A stretch of DNA of 64,000 nucleotides. Source: Cerasibacillus quisquiliarum (GTDB lineage Bacteria > Bacillota > Bacilli > Bacillales > Amphibacillaceae). Below are positions 35,029-44,416 of this stretch, piece after piece. Each line of letters starts with the position of its first letter. Position 1 is the stretch's first letter. The position numbers and the translations under genes are program-made. The notes under the pieces were generated by a model. It searched no databases and was not told the origin of the DNA. It was given only the letters and a program-made list of their open reading frames with translations. The DNA is taken from assembly GCF_014202495.1 (NCBI RefSeq), contig NZ_JACHHA010000001.1, positions 294,005 to 358,004 on the forward strand, in the 5' to 3' direction.

Positions 35029-36504
35029 ATGAAAAATAATAATGGCGAAGTTAATATAGGATGGCATTTCGATAATAGTTATACGCAATTACCAGGGGCA
35101 CTTTTCACTAAACAACGTCCAGTTCCAGTACGTTCACCAAAATTAATAGTTTTTAATGATTCTTTAGCAAAATCGTTAGGATTAAATGTCAAAGCTTTAA
35201 AAAGTAATGTTGGTGTATCAGTCCTTGCAGGTAATAGAATTCCAGAAGGCACATCACCTTTAGCCCAAGCATATGCAGGACATCAATTCGGTCATTTTAC
35301 AATGTTAGGAGATGGTCGTGCGATTTTAATCGGTGAACATATCACACCTTCAGGGGAGCGGTTTGATATACAACTAAAAGGTTCAGGGAGAACTCCGTAT
35401 TCCCGTGGTGGTGATGGTCGTTCGGCGCTTGGACCGATGTTAAGGGAATACATTATTAGTGAGGCCATGCATGGGTTAGGCATTCCAACAACTAGAAGTT
35501 TAGCGGTCGTAACGACGGGTGAAACCGTGATAAGAGAAACAGAATTACCTGGTGCGATTTTAACTCGTTTGGCGTCTAGCCATTTACGTGTCGGTACGTT
35601 TCAATATGTTGCTGCTTGGAGGCCAGTCGCTGAATTAAAGGAATTGGCTCATTATACGATCAAGCGCCATTTTCCATATGTCGAAGAAAGTGAGAACAAA
35701 TATGTAGCTTTCCTTGAAGAAGTCATAAAGCGTCAAGCGAAACTAATTGCGAAATGGCAGCTCGTCGGCTTTATTCATGGCGTTATGAATACGGATAATA
35801 TGACATTAAGTGGCGAAACGATTGACTATGGTCCGTGTGCATTTATGGATCAATATCATCCAGCGACTGTGTTTAGCTCTATTGACATAAAAGGTCGTTA
35901 TGCTTACCGTAATCAGCCAGGAATTGGCGTGTGGAATTTGGCGAGGTTTGCTGAAACACTATTACCACTCATAGATGACGAAGAGAAAAAAGCAATTAAC
36001 GTAGCACAACAATCGCTTCATAAATATGAAAAGTTGTATAAGATGTATTGGTTGAATGGAATGAGAAAGAAATTAGGCTTATCCAATGAAGAGAATGATG
36101 ATGAGACGCTCATAAAGGACCTTCTTCACTTAATGGAACGATATAAGGTAGATTATACGAATACGTTTAGATATTTAACATTTGATCGCTTAGATGAAAC
36201 AGACCTTTCTCTTAGCGAGGGATTTATTAGGTGGTACAAACAGTGGCAAGCAAGACTAGAGAGACAGCCAGTTTCGAAGGCTCATTCTAAACAGCTCATG
36301 AGAGAACATAATCCGGCTGTTATCCCACGTAACCATCGCGTTGAAGAAGCAATTGAAGCTGCGGTGGAAAGAGCAGATTACAGTGTCATGGAGCGTTTGT
36401 TAGACATTTTATCAAAACCTTATGCACATACAGAAGAACAAGAGCCATATACTGAACTTCCACCACCATCCAATTTTCCATATCAGACATTTTGTGGCAC
36501 TTAA
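35029..36504 (+). CDS. selO: SelO/YdiU family protein adenylyltransferase
   Basis: A 491-aa pseudokinase-fold enzyme that transfers AMP to proteins. Family blocks are [45 protein letters not shown] and GVMNTDNM (each partly listed), followed by DYGPCAFMD. It ends YQTFCGT, close to the redox-active C-terminal Cys region of the family. ATG 35029 is favoured by AAGGTGAT just upstream; ATG 35008 lacks a site. Confidence 0.93.
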   Translation: MKNNNGEVNIGWHFDNSYTQLPGALFTKQRPVPVRSPKLIVFNDSLAKSLGLNVKALKSNVGVSVLAGNRIPEGTSPLAQAYAGHQFGHFTMLGDGRAILIGEHITPSGERFDIQLKGSGRTPYSRGGDGRSALGPMLREYIISEAMHGLGIPTTRSLAVVTTGETVIRETELPGAILTRLASSHLRVGTFQYVAAWRPVAELKELAHYTIKRHFPYVEESENKYVAFLEEVIKRQAKLIAKWQLVGFIHGVMNTDNMTLSGETIDYGPCAFMDQYHPATVFSSIDIKGRYAYRNQPGIGVWNLARFAETLLPLIDDEEKKAINVAQQSLHKYEKLYKMYWLNGMRKKLGLSNEENDDETLIKDLLHLMERYKVDYTNTFRYLTFDRLDETDLSLSEGFIRWYKQWQARLERQPVSKAHSKQLMREHNPAVIPRNHRVEEAIEAAVERADYSVMERLLDILSKPYAHTEEQEPYTELPPPSNFPYQTFCGT

Positions 36505-36637
36505 GCTTCAGGCGTAAAACAGACCTAGGTTCACTGTTTTTGAATGATACTCATTTATCAACGCTAGATTAAAGCAATTTTTTTAGATATGTTTGCAATT
36601 AATAATAGATTTCTACATATATAAAAGGTGGGATACA

Positions 36638-36829
36638 ATGGATATTGCTGCTTTATCTACTGTCATGAAACAAGCACAGGTTAACCAACAAGCGAGTCTA
36701 TCTGTGATGAAATCAGCGATGTCAACTGCAGAAACAAATGCATTAGGACTATTAAAAATGATGCAAGATTCAACACAACAACAAGTGGCACATCCCTTTT
36801 TAGGAAAGCAAGTGGATTTTAAAGCTTAA
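36638..36829 (+). CDS. yjfB: YjfB family protein (putative motility protein)
   Basis: A 63-aa helical protein starting MDIAALSTVMKQAQVNQQAS, the signature of the YjfB family, which belongs to the motility regulon in B. subtilis. AAGGTGG precedes ATG 36638; a longer reading from 36593 has no ribosome site. No good SigD promoter could be placed upstream. Confidence 0.88.
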   Translation: MDIAALSTVMKQAQVNQQASLSVMKSAMSTAETNALGLLKMMQDSTQQQVAHPFLGKQVDFKA

Positions 36830-36909
36830 GGAATGTTTAGGCGAATATTTGGTACTATTTGTTTGATATACTTAGTATTCAAATAAATAGACAATTGTGG
36901 GAGGTTATG

Positions 36910-37182
36910 ATGATTAACAAAATCGCTACTGATATTGTTAAACGTCATATTGATCGCTGGGATCCGTTCGATTTATTATATCTTGGTGCACCAGATGATG
37001 AGTATGATACTGAGGTAGAAATGATTGTGAAGGAGTTTTCAAGAATCCAAAATGAAAATGATTTAGCTGAAATCATTCAAGATACCTTTAATAAAATGTT
37101 TGGAACAGAACAATTTACAAATGAAAAATGTCAACCAATTGCATTATTAATTTGGCAAGATATTCTAAAGGCGAAAAAATAA
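36910..37182 (+). CDS. DUF1871 family protein
   Basis: A 90-aa acidic helical protein (IVKRHIDRWDPFDLLYLGAP ... EYDTEVEMIVKEF), the pattern of DUF1871/YugE. GGGAGG lies 5 nt before ATG 36910; ATG 36907 is too close. Function unknown; such proteins are sometimes near contact-dependent or stress genes. It may be read with yjfB. Confidence 0.82.
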   Translation: MINKIATDIVKRHIDRWDPFDLLYLGAPDDEYDTEVEMIVKEFSRIQNENDLAEIIQDTFNKMFGTEQFTNEKCQPIALLIWQDILKAKK

Positions 37183-37201
37183 TATCATTAGATTGAATAA
37201 G

Positions 37202-37235
37202 ACCAAGAGGATTGAAAACATCCTCTTGGTTTTTG
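37202..37235. terminator. Bidirectional terminator
   Basis: Perfect 11-bp stem ACCAAGAGGAT / ATCCTCTTGGT with a TGAAAAC loop, between convergent genes. Confidence 0.9.
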
Positions 37236-37239
37236 ATTT

Positions 37240-37725
37240 CTATTTAGTCGTGTAATTTTCAACAGCCTCAACTAACTCTTCAACAGAGGAATAAATCCCA
37301 CCGTCTGTCTGTTTAATTAAGCCAACAACAAATAAATTGCGATACATAAATTGATTCTCTGTTCCATCGTCTATTAAAGCTTGGATTTTTTTATCGTTAT
37401 GACGTCCTTGCTGGCGGACATCAGTATATAAGGCGAAAATTGGCCTGTTTAACATATAAAATGCACCAATCTCAGCTGCTACACCACTATCAATCTCAAC
37501 ACCATCAATGACTGCGATTAGAAAATCACTTTCTTTTAACTTATCCATATCCGCCTTTGCGATTGTGACCGAATCGGCATAGCTATTTTTATCATTGATT
37601 GCAGCATTTTCTTGTGGGACGTATAAATGAATATTAGGAATTGATTTTCTTATCTTTTCAGCTAATAATTCATTAAGTATGCGATCCCCCATGCTAAATA
37701 ATCCATTTGCTAAATATGCTTTCAT
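37240..37725 (-). CDS. Nucleoside 2-deoxyribosyltransferase
   Basis: A 161-aa enzyme that moves deoxyribose between nucleobases in salvage. It has the N-terminal KAYLANGLFSMGD, the DSGVAAEIGAFYMLNRP block with the catalytic Glu, and a DFLIAVIDGVEID strand. ATG 37725 is used, with GAGGTG upstream; GTG 37734 lies in that site. A single gene. Confidence 0.88.
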   Translation of the reverse strand: MKAYLANGLFSMGDRILNELLAEKIRKSIPNIHLYVPQENAAINDKNSYADSVTIAKADMDKLKESDFLIAVIDGVEIDSGVAAEIGAFYMLNRPIFALYTDVRQQGRHNDKKIQALIDDGTENQFMYRNLFVVGLIKQTDGGIYSSVEELVEAVENYTTK

Positions 37726-37827
37726 TTTGTCCACCTCATATATTGTAATTAAAAAACAAATCTATTCATAGTTTATCATCAATCGCTATTATTTAAGTAT
37801 GATATATGAAAAGTTTATTACAAACGT

Positions 37828-39345
37828 TTATTTCAATAATCCTTCTTTCATTAAATAGTCTCTAGCTACTTCTTCAGGGCTTTTCCCTTCAACATTTACT
37901 TGATAGTTCATCTCTCTCATCTCATCATCCGTTATTTTCCCTGCGAGTTTATTAAGAGAAGTTTCAATTTCTGGATATTTTTCAATCGTTTCTTGTCTTA
38001 ATAATGGTGCGCCTTGATAAGGTGGAAAAAGTTCCTTATCATCTTCCAACACAGTCAGCTCGTATTCCTTTAATTCACTATCTGTGGAGTAGGCATCAAT
38101 TAATTGAATATCGCCTGATTCAATCGCACTATATCTTAGCTTCGGTTCCATCGTAACGAGATTATCAAAATGAATGCCGTACAATTTTTGAATCCCGCGA
38201 TAACCATCTTCACGGTCAGAGAATTCTAATGTAAAGCCAACTTTTATCGATGCTTCAACATTCTTTAAATCAGAGATTGCACTTAAATCATGTGCTTCAG
38301 CGAAGTTTGTAGGTACAGCTAAGGCATATGTGTTATTAAATTGCATCGGTTCTAAAAGAGTCATTTGAAATGTATCCATTAGCCCGTCTTTTGCTTGTTG
38401 ATAAACATCTTCTCTATCCGTACTATCAGCTGTTTCTTTTAAAAACTCGGCAATGGCTGTTCCGGTAAATTCAGGATAAATATCAATGCTTCCTGATTTC
38501 AAAGCATTGAAAACGAAAGAGGTTTTTCCTAATCCAGGTTTTAACTGCACCGTTAAATCTGTATCATTTTCGATCAGCTGTTTGTACATATTAATAAGTA
38601 TTTCAGGTTCAGAGCCGAGTTTACCTGCGATGACGATTTCGTTATCTTGATTATTAAAAATATATGGTGTAATCAAGAAGAATAAGGCAATGACGACAAC
38701 AGAGCTTAAGGTAATGAGAGATTTCTTATAAGACATATGTTCAAATCGTTTTAATAAAAAATCAAAAAGCAGTGCTAATAAAGCAGCTGGAACTGCACCT
38801 AATACAATGAGTGCTGTATTATTACGGTCAATCCCTAATAAGATAATATCACCTAATCCACCGGCACCAATAAGTGCTGCTAATGTTGCAGTACCGACAA
38901 TTAATACCATCGCTGTGCGAATGCCAGCCATAATGACAGGTAAAGCTAACGGAAGTTCAACTTTTATAAGTCGCTTTCTTTGATTCATACCCATTGCCCG
39001 TGCCGCTTCTATTAGAGAATCATCGACTCCATTTATCCCCGTATACGTATTTCTAAGAATAGGTAACAAGGCATAAGCGACTAAGGCAATGATGGCGGGA
39101 ACTTTACCAATTCCAAATAGCGGAATTAAAAGACCTAGTAATGCTAAGGACGGAATAGTCTGTAAAACAGCTGTTATTCCTATAATTGATTCGGCAACTT
39201 TCGGCTTCTTTGTTAAATAGATCCCCAATGGAATGGCAATCAAAACAGCGAAAAAAAGCGAGATAAATGAAATCTGGACATGTTCTAATAGTGCTTGTAT
39301 CAGCTGGTCTTGGCGATCTTTAAATATATTTATAAATTCATTCAT
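37828..39345 (-). CDS. Fused permease and substrate-binding protein of an OpuC/OpuB-type osmoprotectant importer
   Basis: A 505-aa fusion. Residues about 1-215 are the ABC permease with five or six helices and the EAA-type loop (IEAARAMGMNQRKRL). From about 235 on it is the quaternary-amine-binding domain (IVIAGKLGSEPEILINMYKQLIEN, GLGKTSFVFNALKSGSIDIYPEFTGT). Typical ligands are choline, glycine betaine or carnitine. GGAGG lies 8 nt before ATG 39345, inside the end of the ATPase gene, so the two overlap by 8 nt. Fusion removes the need for a separate lipoprotein. Confidence 0.92.
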   Translation of the reverse strand: MNEFINIFKDRQDQLIQALLEHVQISFISLFFAVLIAIPLGIYLTKKPKVAESIIGITAVLQTIPSLALLGLLIPLFGIGKVPAIIALVAYALLPILRNTYTGINGVDDSLIEAARAMGMNQRKRLIKVELPLALPVIMAGIRTAMVLIVGTATLAALIGAGGLGDIILLGIDRNNTALIVLGAVPAALLALLFDFLLKRFEHMSYKKSLITLSSVVVIALFFLITPYIFNNQDNEIVIAGKLGSEPEILINMYKQLIENDTDLTVQLKPGLGKTSFVFNALKSGSIDIYPEFTGTAIAEFLKETADSTDREDVYQQAKDGLMDTFQMTLLEPMQFNNTYALAVPTNFAEAHDLSAISDLKNVEASIKVGFTLEFSDREDGYRGIQKLYGIHFDNLVTMEPKLRYSAIESGDIQLIDAYSTDSELKEYELTVLEDDKELFPPYQGAPLLRQETIEKYPEIETSLNKLAGKITDDEMREMNYQVNVEGKSPEEVARDYLMKEGLLK

Positions 39346-40306
39346 AAATGTTGCCTCCATTCTGGAGTTGTTTTGCGAGATGGTCGATTATGGCTTGTCT
39401 GTTAATGATGCCTAGTAGTTCACCATTCTTTTCAATGATGACTTGGTCATTTGTTTTTAAGTGTTCTAAAATGTTTTCTATCGTTGCAACTTGATTGTTG
39501 ATTGTAGGGTACTGTTTAATGTATGTGTTATGTTGTATCGGCTGAAGCAGTTCATCGAGATGGACGTGTCCTTTTAATGTTGGTGCTTGATCCCCAACAA
39601 AATCTCTAACAAATTGGTTTGCCGGTTGATTCACTATTTCTTCAGGTGTACCTACTTGAACAATTTCACCATCTTTCATTAAACAAATACGATCGGCTAA
39701 TTTCAGCGCTTCTTGCATATCATGTGTGACAAATACGGTCGTTTTCTGAATGCTTTTTTGAATTTGTTTAATATCATCTTGAAGTTTCTCACGTGTAATC
39801 GGGTCCAATGCACTAAACGGCTCATCCATAAGAACGATATTAGGATTTGCCGCTAAAGCTCTGATAACGCCAATTCGTTGTTGTTGACCACCTGATAGTT
39901 CAGCAGGTTTACGGTGTAAATAGTCTTCTGGATTTAATCCGACCATCTTTAAAAGCTCTTCCACTCTGTGCTTTGTTTTTTTGCGAGGCCATTTTTTAAG
40001 TTCGGGGACGATAGCGATATTTTCCTCAATTGTCATATGGGGAAATAAGGCAATTTGTTGTAGCACATAACCAATTTGCCAACGCAATTCATGGATGTCA
40101 TAGTCGTTAATATTTTTCTGATTTATATAGACTGAACCGTCTGTTAATGGAATCAATCGATTAATCATTTTTAGTACAGTCGTTTTACCACTCCCACTAG
40201 GTCCAATAATAACGAAAAACTCGCCTTGTTGAATATTTAAATTAATTGAACGAACAGCGGTTGTACCATCGGGATAAGTTTTCGAAACATGTTCAAATGT
40301 AATCAT
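39338..40306 (-). CDS. ATPase of the OpuC/OpuB-type osmoprotectant importer
   Basis: A 322-aa ABC ATPase. Walker A GPSGSGKTT, signature LSGGQQQR, Walker B VLMDEPFSALDP and switch His VFVTHD are all present. The C-terminus (about 245-315) holds only about one and a half CBS motifs, shorter than OpuCA of B. subtilis, so osmotic sensing may be reduced. It leads a two-gene operon with the fused permease. Confidence 0.92.
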   Translation of the reverse strand: MITFEHVSKTYPDGTTAVRSINLNIQQGEFFVIIGPSGSGKTTVLKMINRLIPLTDGSVYINQKNINDYDIHELRWQIGYVLQQIALFPHMTIEENIAIVPELKKWPRKKTKHRVEELLKMVGLNPEDYLHRKPAELSGGQQQRIGVIRALAANPNIVLMDEPFSALDPITREKLQDDIKQIQKSIQKTTVFVTHDMQEALKLADRICLMKDGEIVQVGTPEEIVNQPANQFVRDFVGDQAPTLKGHVHLDELLQPIQHNTYIKQYPTINNQVATIENILEHLKTNDQVIIEKNGELLGIINRQAIIDHLAKQLQNGGNIYE

Positions 40307-40512
40307 AGATTTTTACGCTCCTATATTTTGTTTGTCCTGAAATTTTTTATGCTTAGGCAACACTTTAGTTCATGTTAGACATAGATTGCAACATGTAGCA
40401 AGTGAAAAGACTTATTGATAAGAAAAGATGTTCCTTTACTTAGAATAAGCTTAAGCACTATCGTCAAAGTGCCCCCCGTAGTTTATAGTGAAAAAGCGAT
40501 GAGAAGATTGTC

Positions 40513-41032
40513 CGTTGTCGCTTCAACATGCACTCTCGATAAGGAAGAACGTCATGAGACTTAACGTTTCCGCTTCAACATACACTCTCGATAAGGAAGA
40601 ACGTCATGAGACTTAACGTTTCCGCTTCAACATGCACTCTCGATAAGGAAGAGCGTCATGAGACTTGACGTTTCCGCTTCAACATACACTCTCGATAAGG
40701 AAGAGCGTCATGAGACTTGACGTTTCCGCTTCAACATGCACTCTCGATAAGGAAGAACGTCATGAGACTTGACGTTTCCGCTTCAACATGCACTCTCGAT
40801 AAGGAAGAGCGTCATGAGACTTGACGTTTCCGCTTCAACATACACTCTCGATAAGGAAGAACGTCATGAGACTTGACGTTTCCGCTTCAACATGCACTCT
40901 CGATAAGGAAGAACGTCATGAGACTTAACGTTTCCGCTTCAATATGTACTCTCGATAAGGAAACTCTTTACGAGGACGCACGTTGAAGTGTGAATATAGT
41001 CTCTCGTTTAAAGCTTGCTCTAAGACAGCATG
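40513..41032. repeat. Tandem array of a 52-bp repeat, about ten units
   Basis: Units begin (CGTT) at 40513, 40565, 40617, 40669, 40721, 40773, 40825, 40877, 40929 and 40981, always 52 bp apart. The first eight are complete and differ mainly at a few alternating A/G or C/T sites; the last two are degraded. Conserved blocks are CGTT, GCTTCAA, CTCTCG and TGAGAC. Each unit has a TCTC/GAGA dyad. The array lies between the divergent importer ATPase gene and the cPGS-like gene and contains no coding frame. A diverged array with the same period lies at 47564. Confidence 0.95.
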
Positions 41033-41077
41033 AGGGGGGGAACAACAAATCCTATATATAAAGTCCATCCATAATCA

Positions 41078-41116
41078 ATACTATTATTTGTATAAATATA
41101 CAAATAATAGTATAAT
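41078..41116 (+). promoter_or_regulatory. 36-bp perfect inverted repeat overlapping the promoter of the cPGS-like gene
   Basis: ATACTATTATTTGTAT (41078-41093) and its exact complement (41098-41113) with an AAAT centre. TTGTAT (41088-41093), 17-nt spacer and TATAAT (41111-41116) form a promoter inside it, so a dimeric repressor bound here would cover both promoter boxes. Confidence 0.65.
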
Positions 41117-41163
41117 AATAAATATGATATTTATTTCAAACTAGAATGCTAGGAGAGAAAGCC

Positions 41164-42504
41164 ATGAAGAAAAAAGTTATCATTATTGGTGCAGCAGGTA
41201 GAGATTTTCATAATTTTAATACGTATTATCGTAATAAAAAAGAGTATGAGGTTGTGGCATTTACAGCGACACAAATTCCTGATATAGATGACAGGAAGTA
41301 TCCGAGTGAATTAGCAGGTGAATTATATCCTGAAGGAATACCGATTTATCCACAGGACCAATTATCGACATTAATAAAAGAATTTGATGTTGATGAATGT
41401 GTGTTTTCCTATAGTGATGTTCATTATGAAGAAGTAATGGGCGTTAGTGCGATAGTCAATGCAGCAGGTGCGGATTTTAAGTTACTCGGCCCGAAAAGTA
41501 CAATGTTAAAAAGTAAAAAACCTGTCATATCAGTTTGTGCCGTAAGAACTGGGACTGGTAAAAGTCAAACATCACGCAAAATTATTGAAACATTATTAGA
41601 GAAAGGATTAAAGGTCGTTGCCGTTCGTCACCCAATGCCATACGGTGACTTAGTTGCCCAGCGTGTGCAACGCTTTGCTACCGTTGAGGATTTGAAAAAA
41701 CATAAATGTACCATTGAAGAAATGGAAGAATATGAGCCACATGTTGATCGTGGGAACATCGTCTATGCTGGAGTTGATTATGCTGATATTTTAGAAGCGG
41801 TGGAAAATGATCCAGATGGGTGCGATGTCATTTTATGGGATGGTGGAAATAACGATTTCTCTTTCTATGAACCTGATCTATCAATTACCGTTCTAGATCC
41901 ACATCGTCCAGGTCATGAATTGACCTATTACCCAGGAGAAGTGAGTTTGCGTACAGCGGATGTGGCGATTATTAATAAAATTGATAGTGCTGATGAAGCT
42001 TCCATACAAATTGTGGAAAATAATATTAAAAAAGTTCGTCCAGATAGTGTGATTGTGAAAGCCGAATCAAAAATTACAGTCGAACATCCAGAAATGATTA
42101 AGGGGAAACGTGTGTTAGTCGTTGAAGATGGACCAACACTTACACATGGTGAAATGACGATTGGAGCAGGGACTGTAGCTGCTGAACGTTTAGGTGTAAA
42201 GGAGTTAGTCGACCCCCGTCCATTTTCAGTCGGAACACTAATTGATACATTTGAAAAATATGTCCATCTCGGAAATGTTCTTCCTGCCATGGGGTATGGA
42301 AAACAACAATTAAATGACTTAGAACAAACAATCAATCAAACTGATTGTGACGCGGTCATTATTGGAACACCGATTGATTTATCAAGAGTTATAGATATTA
42401 ATAAACCATATACACGTGTCCATTATGATTTAGAGGAAGTAGGAAGTCCTAATTTAAAAGAGATTTTGCTTGATTTTGTAGATAAATATCAATTGAAACA
42501 ATAA
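41164..42504 (+). CDS. Cyclic 2,3-diphosphoglycerate synthetase-like GTP/ATP-binding protein
   Basis: A 446-aa protein. The first 130 residues form a Rossmann-like domain (VIIIGAAGRDFHNFNTYYR), followed by a P-loop domain with RTGTGKSQTSRK (residues about 131-142) and later DGGNNDFSFY and INKIDSA segments. In methanogens the homologue makes cyclic 2,3-bisphosphoglycerate, a heat protectant; bacterial homologues have the same annotation but untested roles. ATG 41164 has AGGAGAG 8 nt upstream; ATG 41146 precedes the site. It is a single gene with a palindromic promoter. Confidence 0.85.
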   Translation: MKKKVIIIGAAGRDFHNFNTYYRNKKEYEVVAFTATQIPDIDDRKYPSELAGELYPEGIPIYPQDQLSTLIKEFDVDECVFSYSDVHYEEVMGVSAIVNAAGADFKLLGPKSTMLKSKKPVISVCAVRTGTGKSQTSRKIIETLLEKGLKVVAVRHPMPYGDLVAQRVQRFATVEDLKKHKCTIEEMEEYEPHVDRGNIVYAGVDYADILEAVENDPDGCDVILWDGGNNDFSFYEPDLSITVLDPHRPGHELTYYPGEVSLRTADVAIINKIDSADEASIQIVENNIKKVRPDSVIVKAESKITVEHPEMIKGKRVLVVEDGPTLTHGEMTIGAGTVAAERLGVKELVDPRPFSVGTLIDTFEKYVHLGNVLPAMGYGKQQLNDLEQTINQTDCDAVIIGTPIDLSRVIDINKPYTRVHYDLEEVGSPNLKEILLDFVDKYQLKQ

Positions 42505-42530
42505 ACGCTTTACAACGTGTTAGCTAGAGT

Positions 42531-42566
42531 AGAAGATGGAGTAAATAGCCCATCTTCTTTTTTTTA
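42531..42566 (+). terminator. Terminator of the cPGS-like gene
   Basis: AGAAGATGG / CCATCTTCT stem, then a long T-run. Confidence 0.85.
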
Positions 42567-42608
42567 TTATCTTTTAATAGCTTGTATGTCATAGAGGTTT
42601 AAGATTTA

Positions 42609-42632
42609 TAAATAGGAAATATTTCCTATTTA
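42609..42632 (+). promoter_or_regulatory. 24-bp perfect palindrome upstream of motAB
   Basis: TAAATAGGAAAT followed directly by its complement, without a spacer. It lies about 136 bp before the motA start and abuts a possible SigD promoter. Confidence 0.6.
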
Positions 42633-42656
42633 AATACGTTTTATTTAACCGATGAT
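42629..42656 (+). promoter_or_regulatory. Weak SigD-like promoter for motAB
   Basis: ACCGATGA (42648-42655) shares the CCGAT core of the SigD -10, with TTTA 15 nt upstream. Several positions are off consensus. Confidence 0.3.
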
Positions 42657-42767
42657 GAATATATAAGTGAATACCATCTATTAAACGTAGAAAGGATGAA
42701 ATAAGCTATTTTTTTAGTCTATATATAGGTATAAAGACCTAATTTACTAGATTTATGGAGGATTGTT

Positions 42768-43580
42768 ATGGATAAAGCATCGATATTAGGCATTATTTTG
42801 GGGATATTTGCTATCGTTTTAGGTATGGCTTTGAAAGGGGTAGGAATGATAGCTTTACTAAATCCGGCAGCCATATTAATTATTTTATTAGGTACGGTTG
42901 CAACTATTTTAATCTCCTTTCCAATGCGAACGATTAAAAAGATACCACATTTAATAAAAATCGTTTTTACAGAAGAACCGCAATATGATATGAACAAGAT
43001 AATTGATACATTCGCTACTTTAGCTAATCAAATTCGCAAGGAGGGGCTATTATCACTTGAAAAAGAGATTGAAAATCAAGATGATCCTTTTCTAAAGTCT
43101 GGTCTGCAACTCATCCTTGATGGAAAGTCACCAGAATTCATTAGAGAATTTTTGATAGAAAAAATAAACGCGATGGAAAAACGTCATCGTGAAGGTGCTG
43201 CTATTTTTTCACAAGCTGGTACATATGCTCCAACTTTAGGTGTATTAGGAGCTGTTGTTGGTTTAATAGCTGCATTAAAAAACATGGAGGATATGTCAGT
43301 ATTAGGGGAAGCTATTTCAGCTGCTTTTGTTGCTACTTTATTAGGAATTTTTACAGGTTATGTATTATGGCATCCGTTTGCCAATAAATTAAAGGAAAAA
43401 TCAGAAAGGGAAATTCAGATAAAGGAGATTATGGTAGAAGGTATTCTGTCTATTACAGATGGACACTCACCACGGATCGTTAGAGAAAAGTTGAGTACAT
43501 ATTTATCAGAGAAAGAATTGTTAGCTAGTAGGGAGGCTTTCGATGAAGCGGAAAAACAAGAACCAGAATTATCAAGCTGA
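42768..43580 (+). CDS. motA: Flagellar stator protein MotA
   Basis: A 270-aa stator protein with four membrane helices (about 5-22, 32-52, 150-170 and 182-202) and a large cytoplasmic loop bearing the charged residues that touch the rotor (region EKRHREGAAIFSQ). Conserved prolines appear in YAPTLGVLGAVVG and the following helix. TGGAGGA precedes the ATG. motB overlaps its end by 38 nt, so both are translated from one mRNA. With MotB it forms the ion channel that powers rotation. Confidence 0.94.
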   Translation: MDKASILGIILGIFAIVLGMALKGVGMIALLNPAAILIILLGTVATILISFPMRTIKKIPHLIKIVFTEEPQYDMNKIIDTFATLANQIRKEGLLSLEKEIENQDDPFLKSGLQLILDGKSPEFIREFLIEKINAMEKRHREGAAIFSQAGTYAPTLGVLGAVVGLIAALKNMEDMSVLGEAISAAFVATLLGIFTGYVLWHPFANKLKEKSEREIQIKEIMVEGILSITDGHSPRIVREKLSTYLSEKELLASREAFDEAEKQEPELSS

Positions 43581-44343
43581 CCAATCTTGGCTCCTACCGT
43601 ATGCAGACTTATTAACGTTACTTCTAGCACTTTTTATTGTATTATTTGCTATGAGCGAACTTGATGCGAAAAAGTACGAACAATTAGCGCAAGTATTTAA
43701 AAGTGAATTTTCTAATGGTGGAGGTCCATTAAATGAAAAGATAAACACAATCGATTTATCAGAAAACGAAGAAAAGGCTTCTTCTGATGATGAGAATCAG
43801 GATAGCGCGGAAGATAATGGAGAAGCTGAGAGCCAGAGTACAATAGAGTTTCAACAGTTGAAGGAATTGCAGCAGGATATTAATCAATATATCCATAAAA
43901 ATAATCTAGAAAAATCGATTGACACGGTATTAACAAGTGAAGGTTTAATGATTACGATTTTAACGGATGTCACCTTTCCATCTGGAAGTGCAGAGGTAAA
44001 TGCAAAAGGTGTTCAAATTGCTAAGGAAATTTCCTATTTTTTAGTCACTCATTCACCACATCAAATTGTTGTAAGTGGTCATGCAGATGATAGACCGATA
44101 CATACAGCTGAATTTCAATCAAATTGGGAGTTAAGCGTGATTCGAGCTGTGAATTTTATGAAAGTTATTTTACAGAATGACAAGCTTGACCCAGCGTATT
44201 TCAGTTCAAAAGGATATGGCGACAATCACCCCATTGTCCCCAATAATTCAGAAAAGAATAGAGCCAAAAACAGAAGGGTTGAAATTCTTATTCTACCAAA
44301 TTATAAAATAGAAACCGTTAATATGAATAGCGATAAATCATAA
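43543..44343 (+). CDS. motB: Flagellar stator protein MotB
   Basis: A 266-aa stator protein. One membrane helix (about 18-38) carries the ion-binding Asp22 in PYADLLTLLLALF. An acidic, low-complexity linker of about 50 residues follows (SSDDENQDSAEDNGEAES). The C-terminal OmpA-like peptidoglycan-binding domain has VVSGHADDRP and NRRVEI. The TM sequence resembles H+-driven MotB more than MotS, but ion choice cannot be settled. GGGAGG lies upstream within motA. Confidence 0.94.
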   Translation: MKRKNKNQNYQADQSWLLPYADLLTLLLALFIVLFAMSELDAKKYEQLAQVFKSEFSNGGGPLNEKINTIDLSENEEKASSDDENQDSAEDNGEAESQSTIEFQQLKELQQDINQYIHKNNLEKSIDTVLTSEGLMITILTDVTFPSGSAEVNAKGVQIAKEISYFLVTHSPHQIVVSGHADDRPIHTAEFQSNWELSVIRAVNFMKVILQNDKLDPAYFSSKGYGDNHPIVPNNSEKNRAKNRRVEILILPNYKIETVNMNSDKS

Positions 44344-44370
44344 TACAGAAAGTAAATGTTTAAATAAAAA

Positions 44371-44405
44371 ATAGTGGAGAGGCGTGTAGACCTTCCACTT
44401 GTTTT
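44371..44405. terminator. Bidirectional terminator after motB
   Basis: AGTGGA / TCCACT with additional inner pairs; T-rich on both strands, between motB and a convergent gene. Confidence 0.65.
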
Positions 44406-44416
44406 TATTTAGATGA

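Noticed and set aside
36560..36640. SigD promoter for yjfB
   Set aside because: TAAA and GATAT are present but only 12 nt apart and the GCC part is missing, so the spacing does not fit SigD.
40513..41032. CRISPR array
   Set aside because: The whole 52-bp unit repeats with only point differences; there are no unique spacers between short repeats and no cas genes nearby.
42768..44343. Na+-type MotPS stator instead of MotAB
   Set aside because: The MotB membrane helix (YADLLTLLLALFIVLFA) is closer to the H+-type; the call is not certain but MotPS is less likely.
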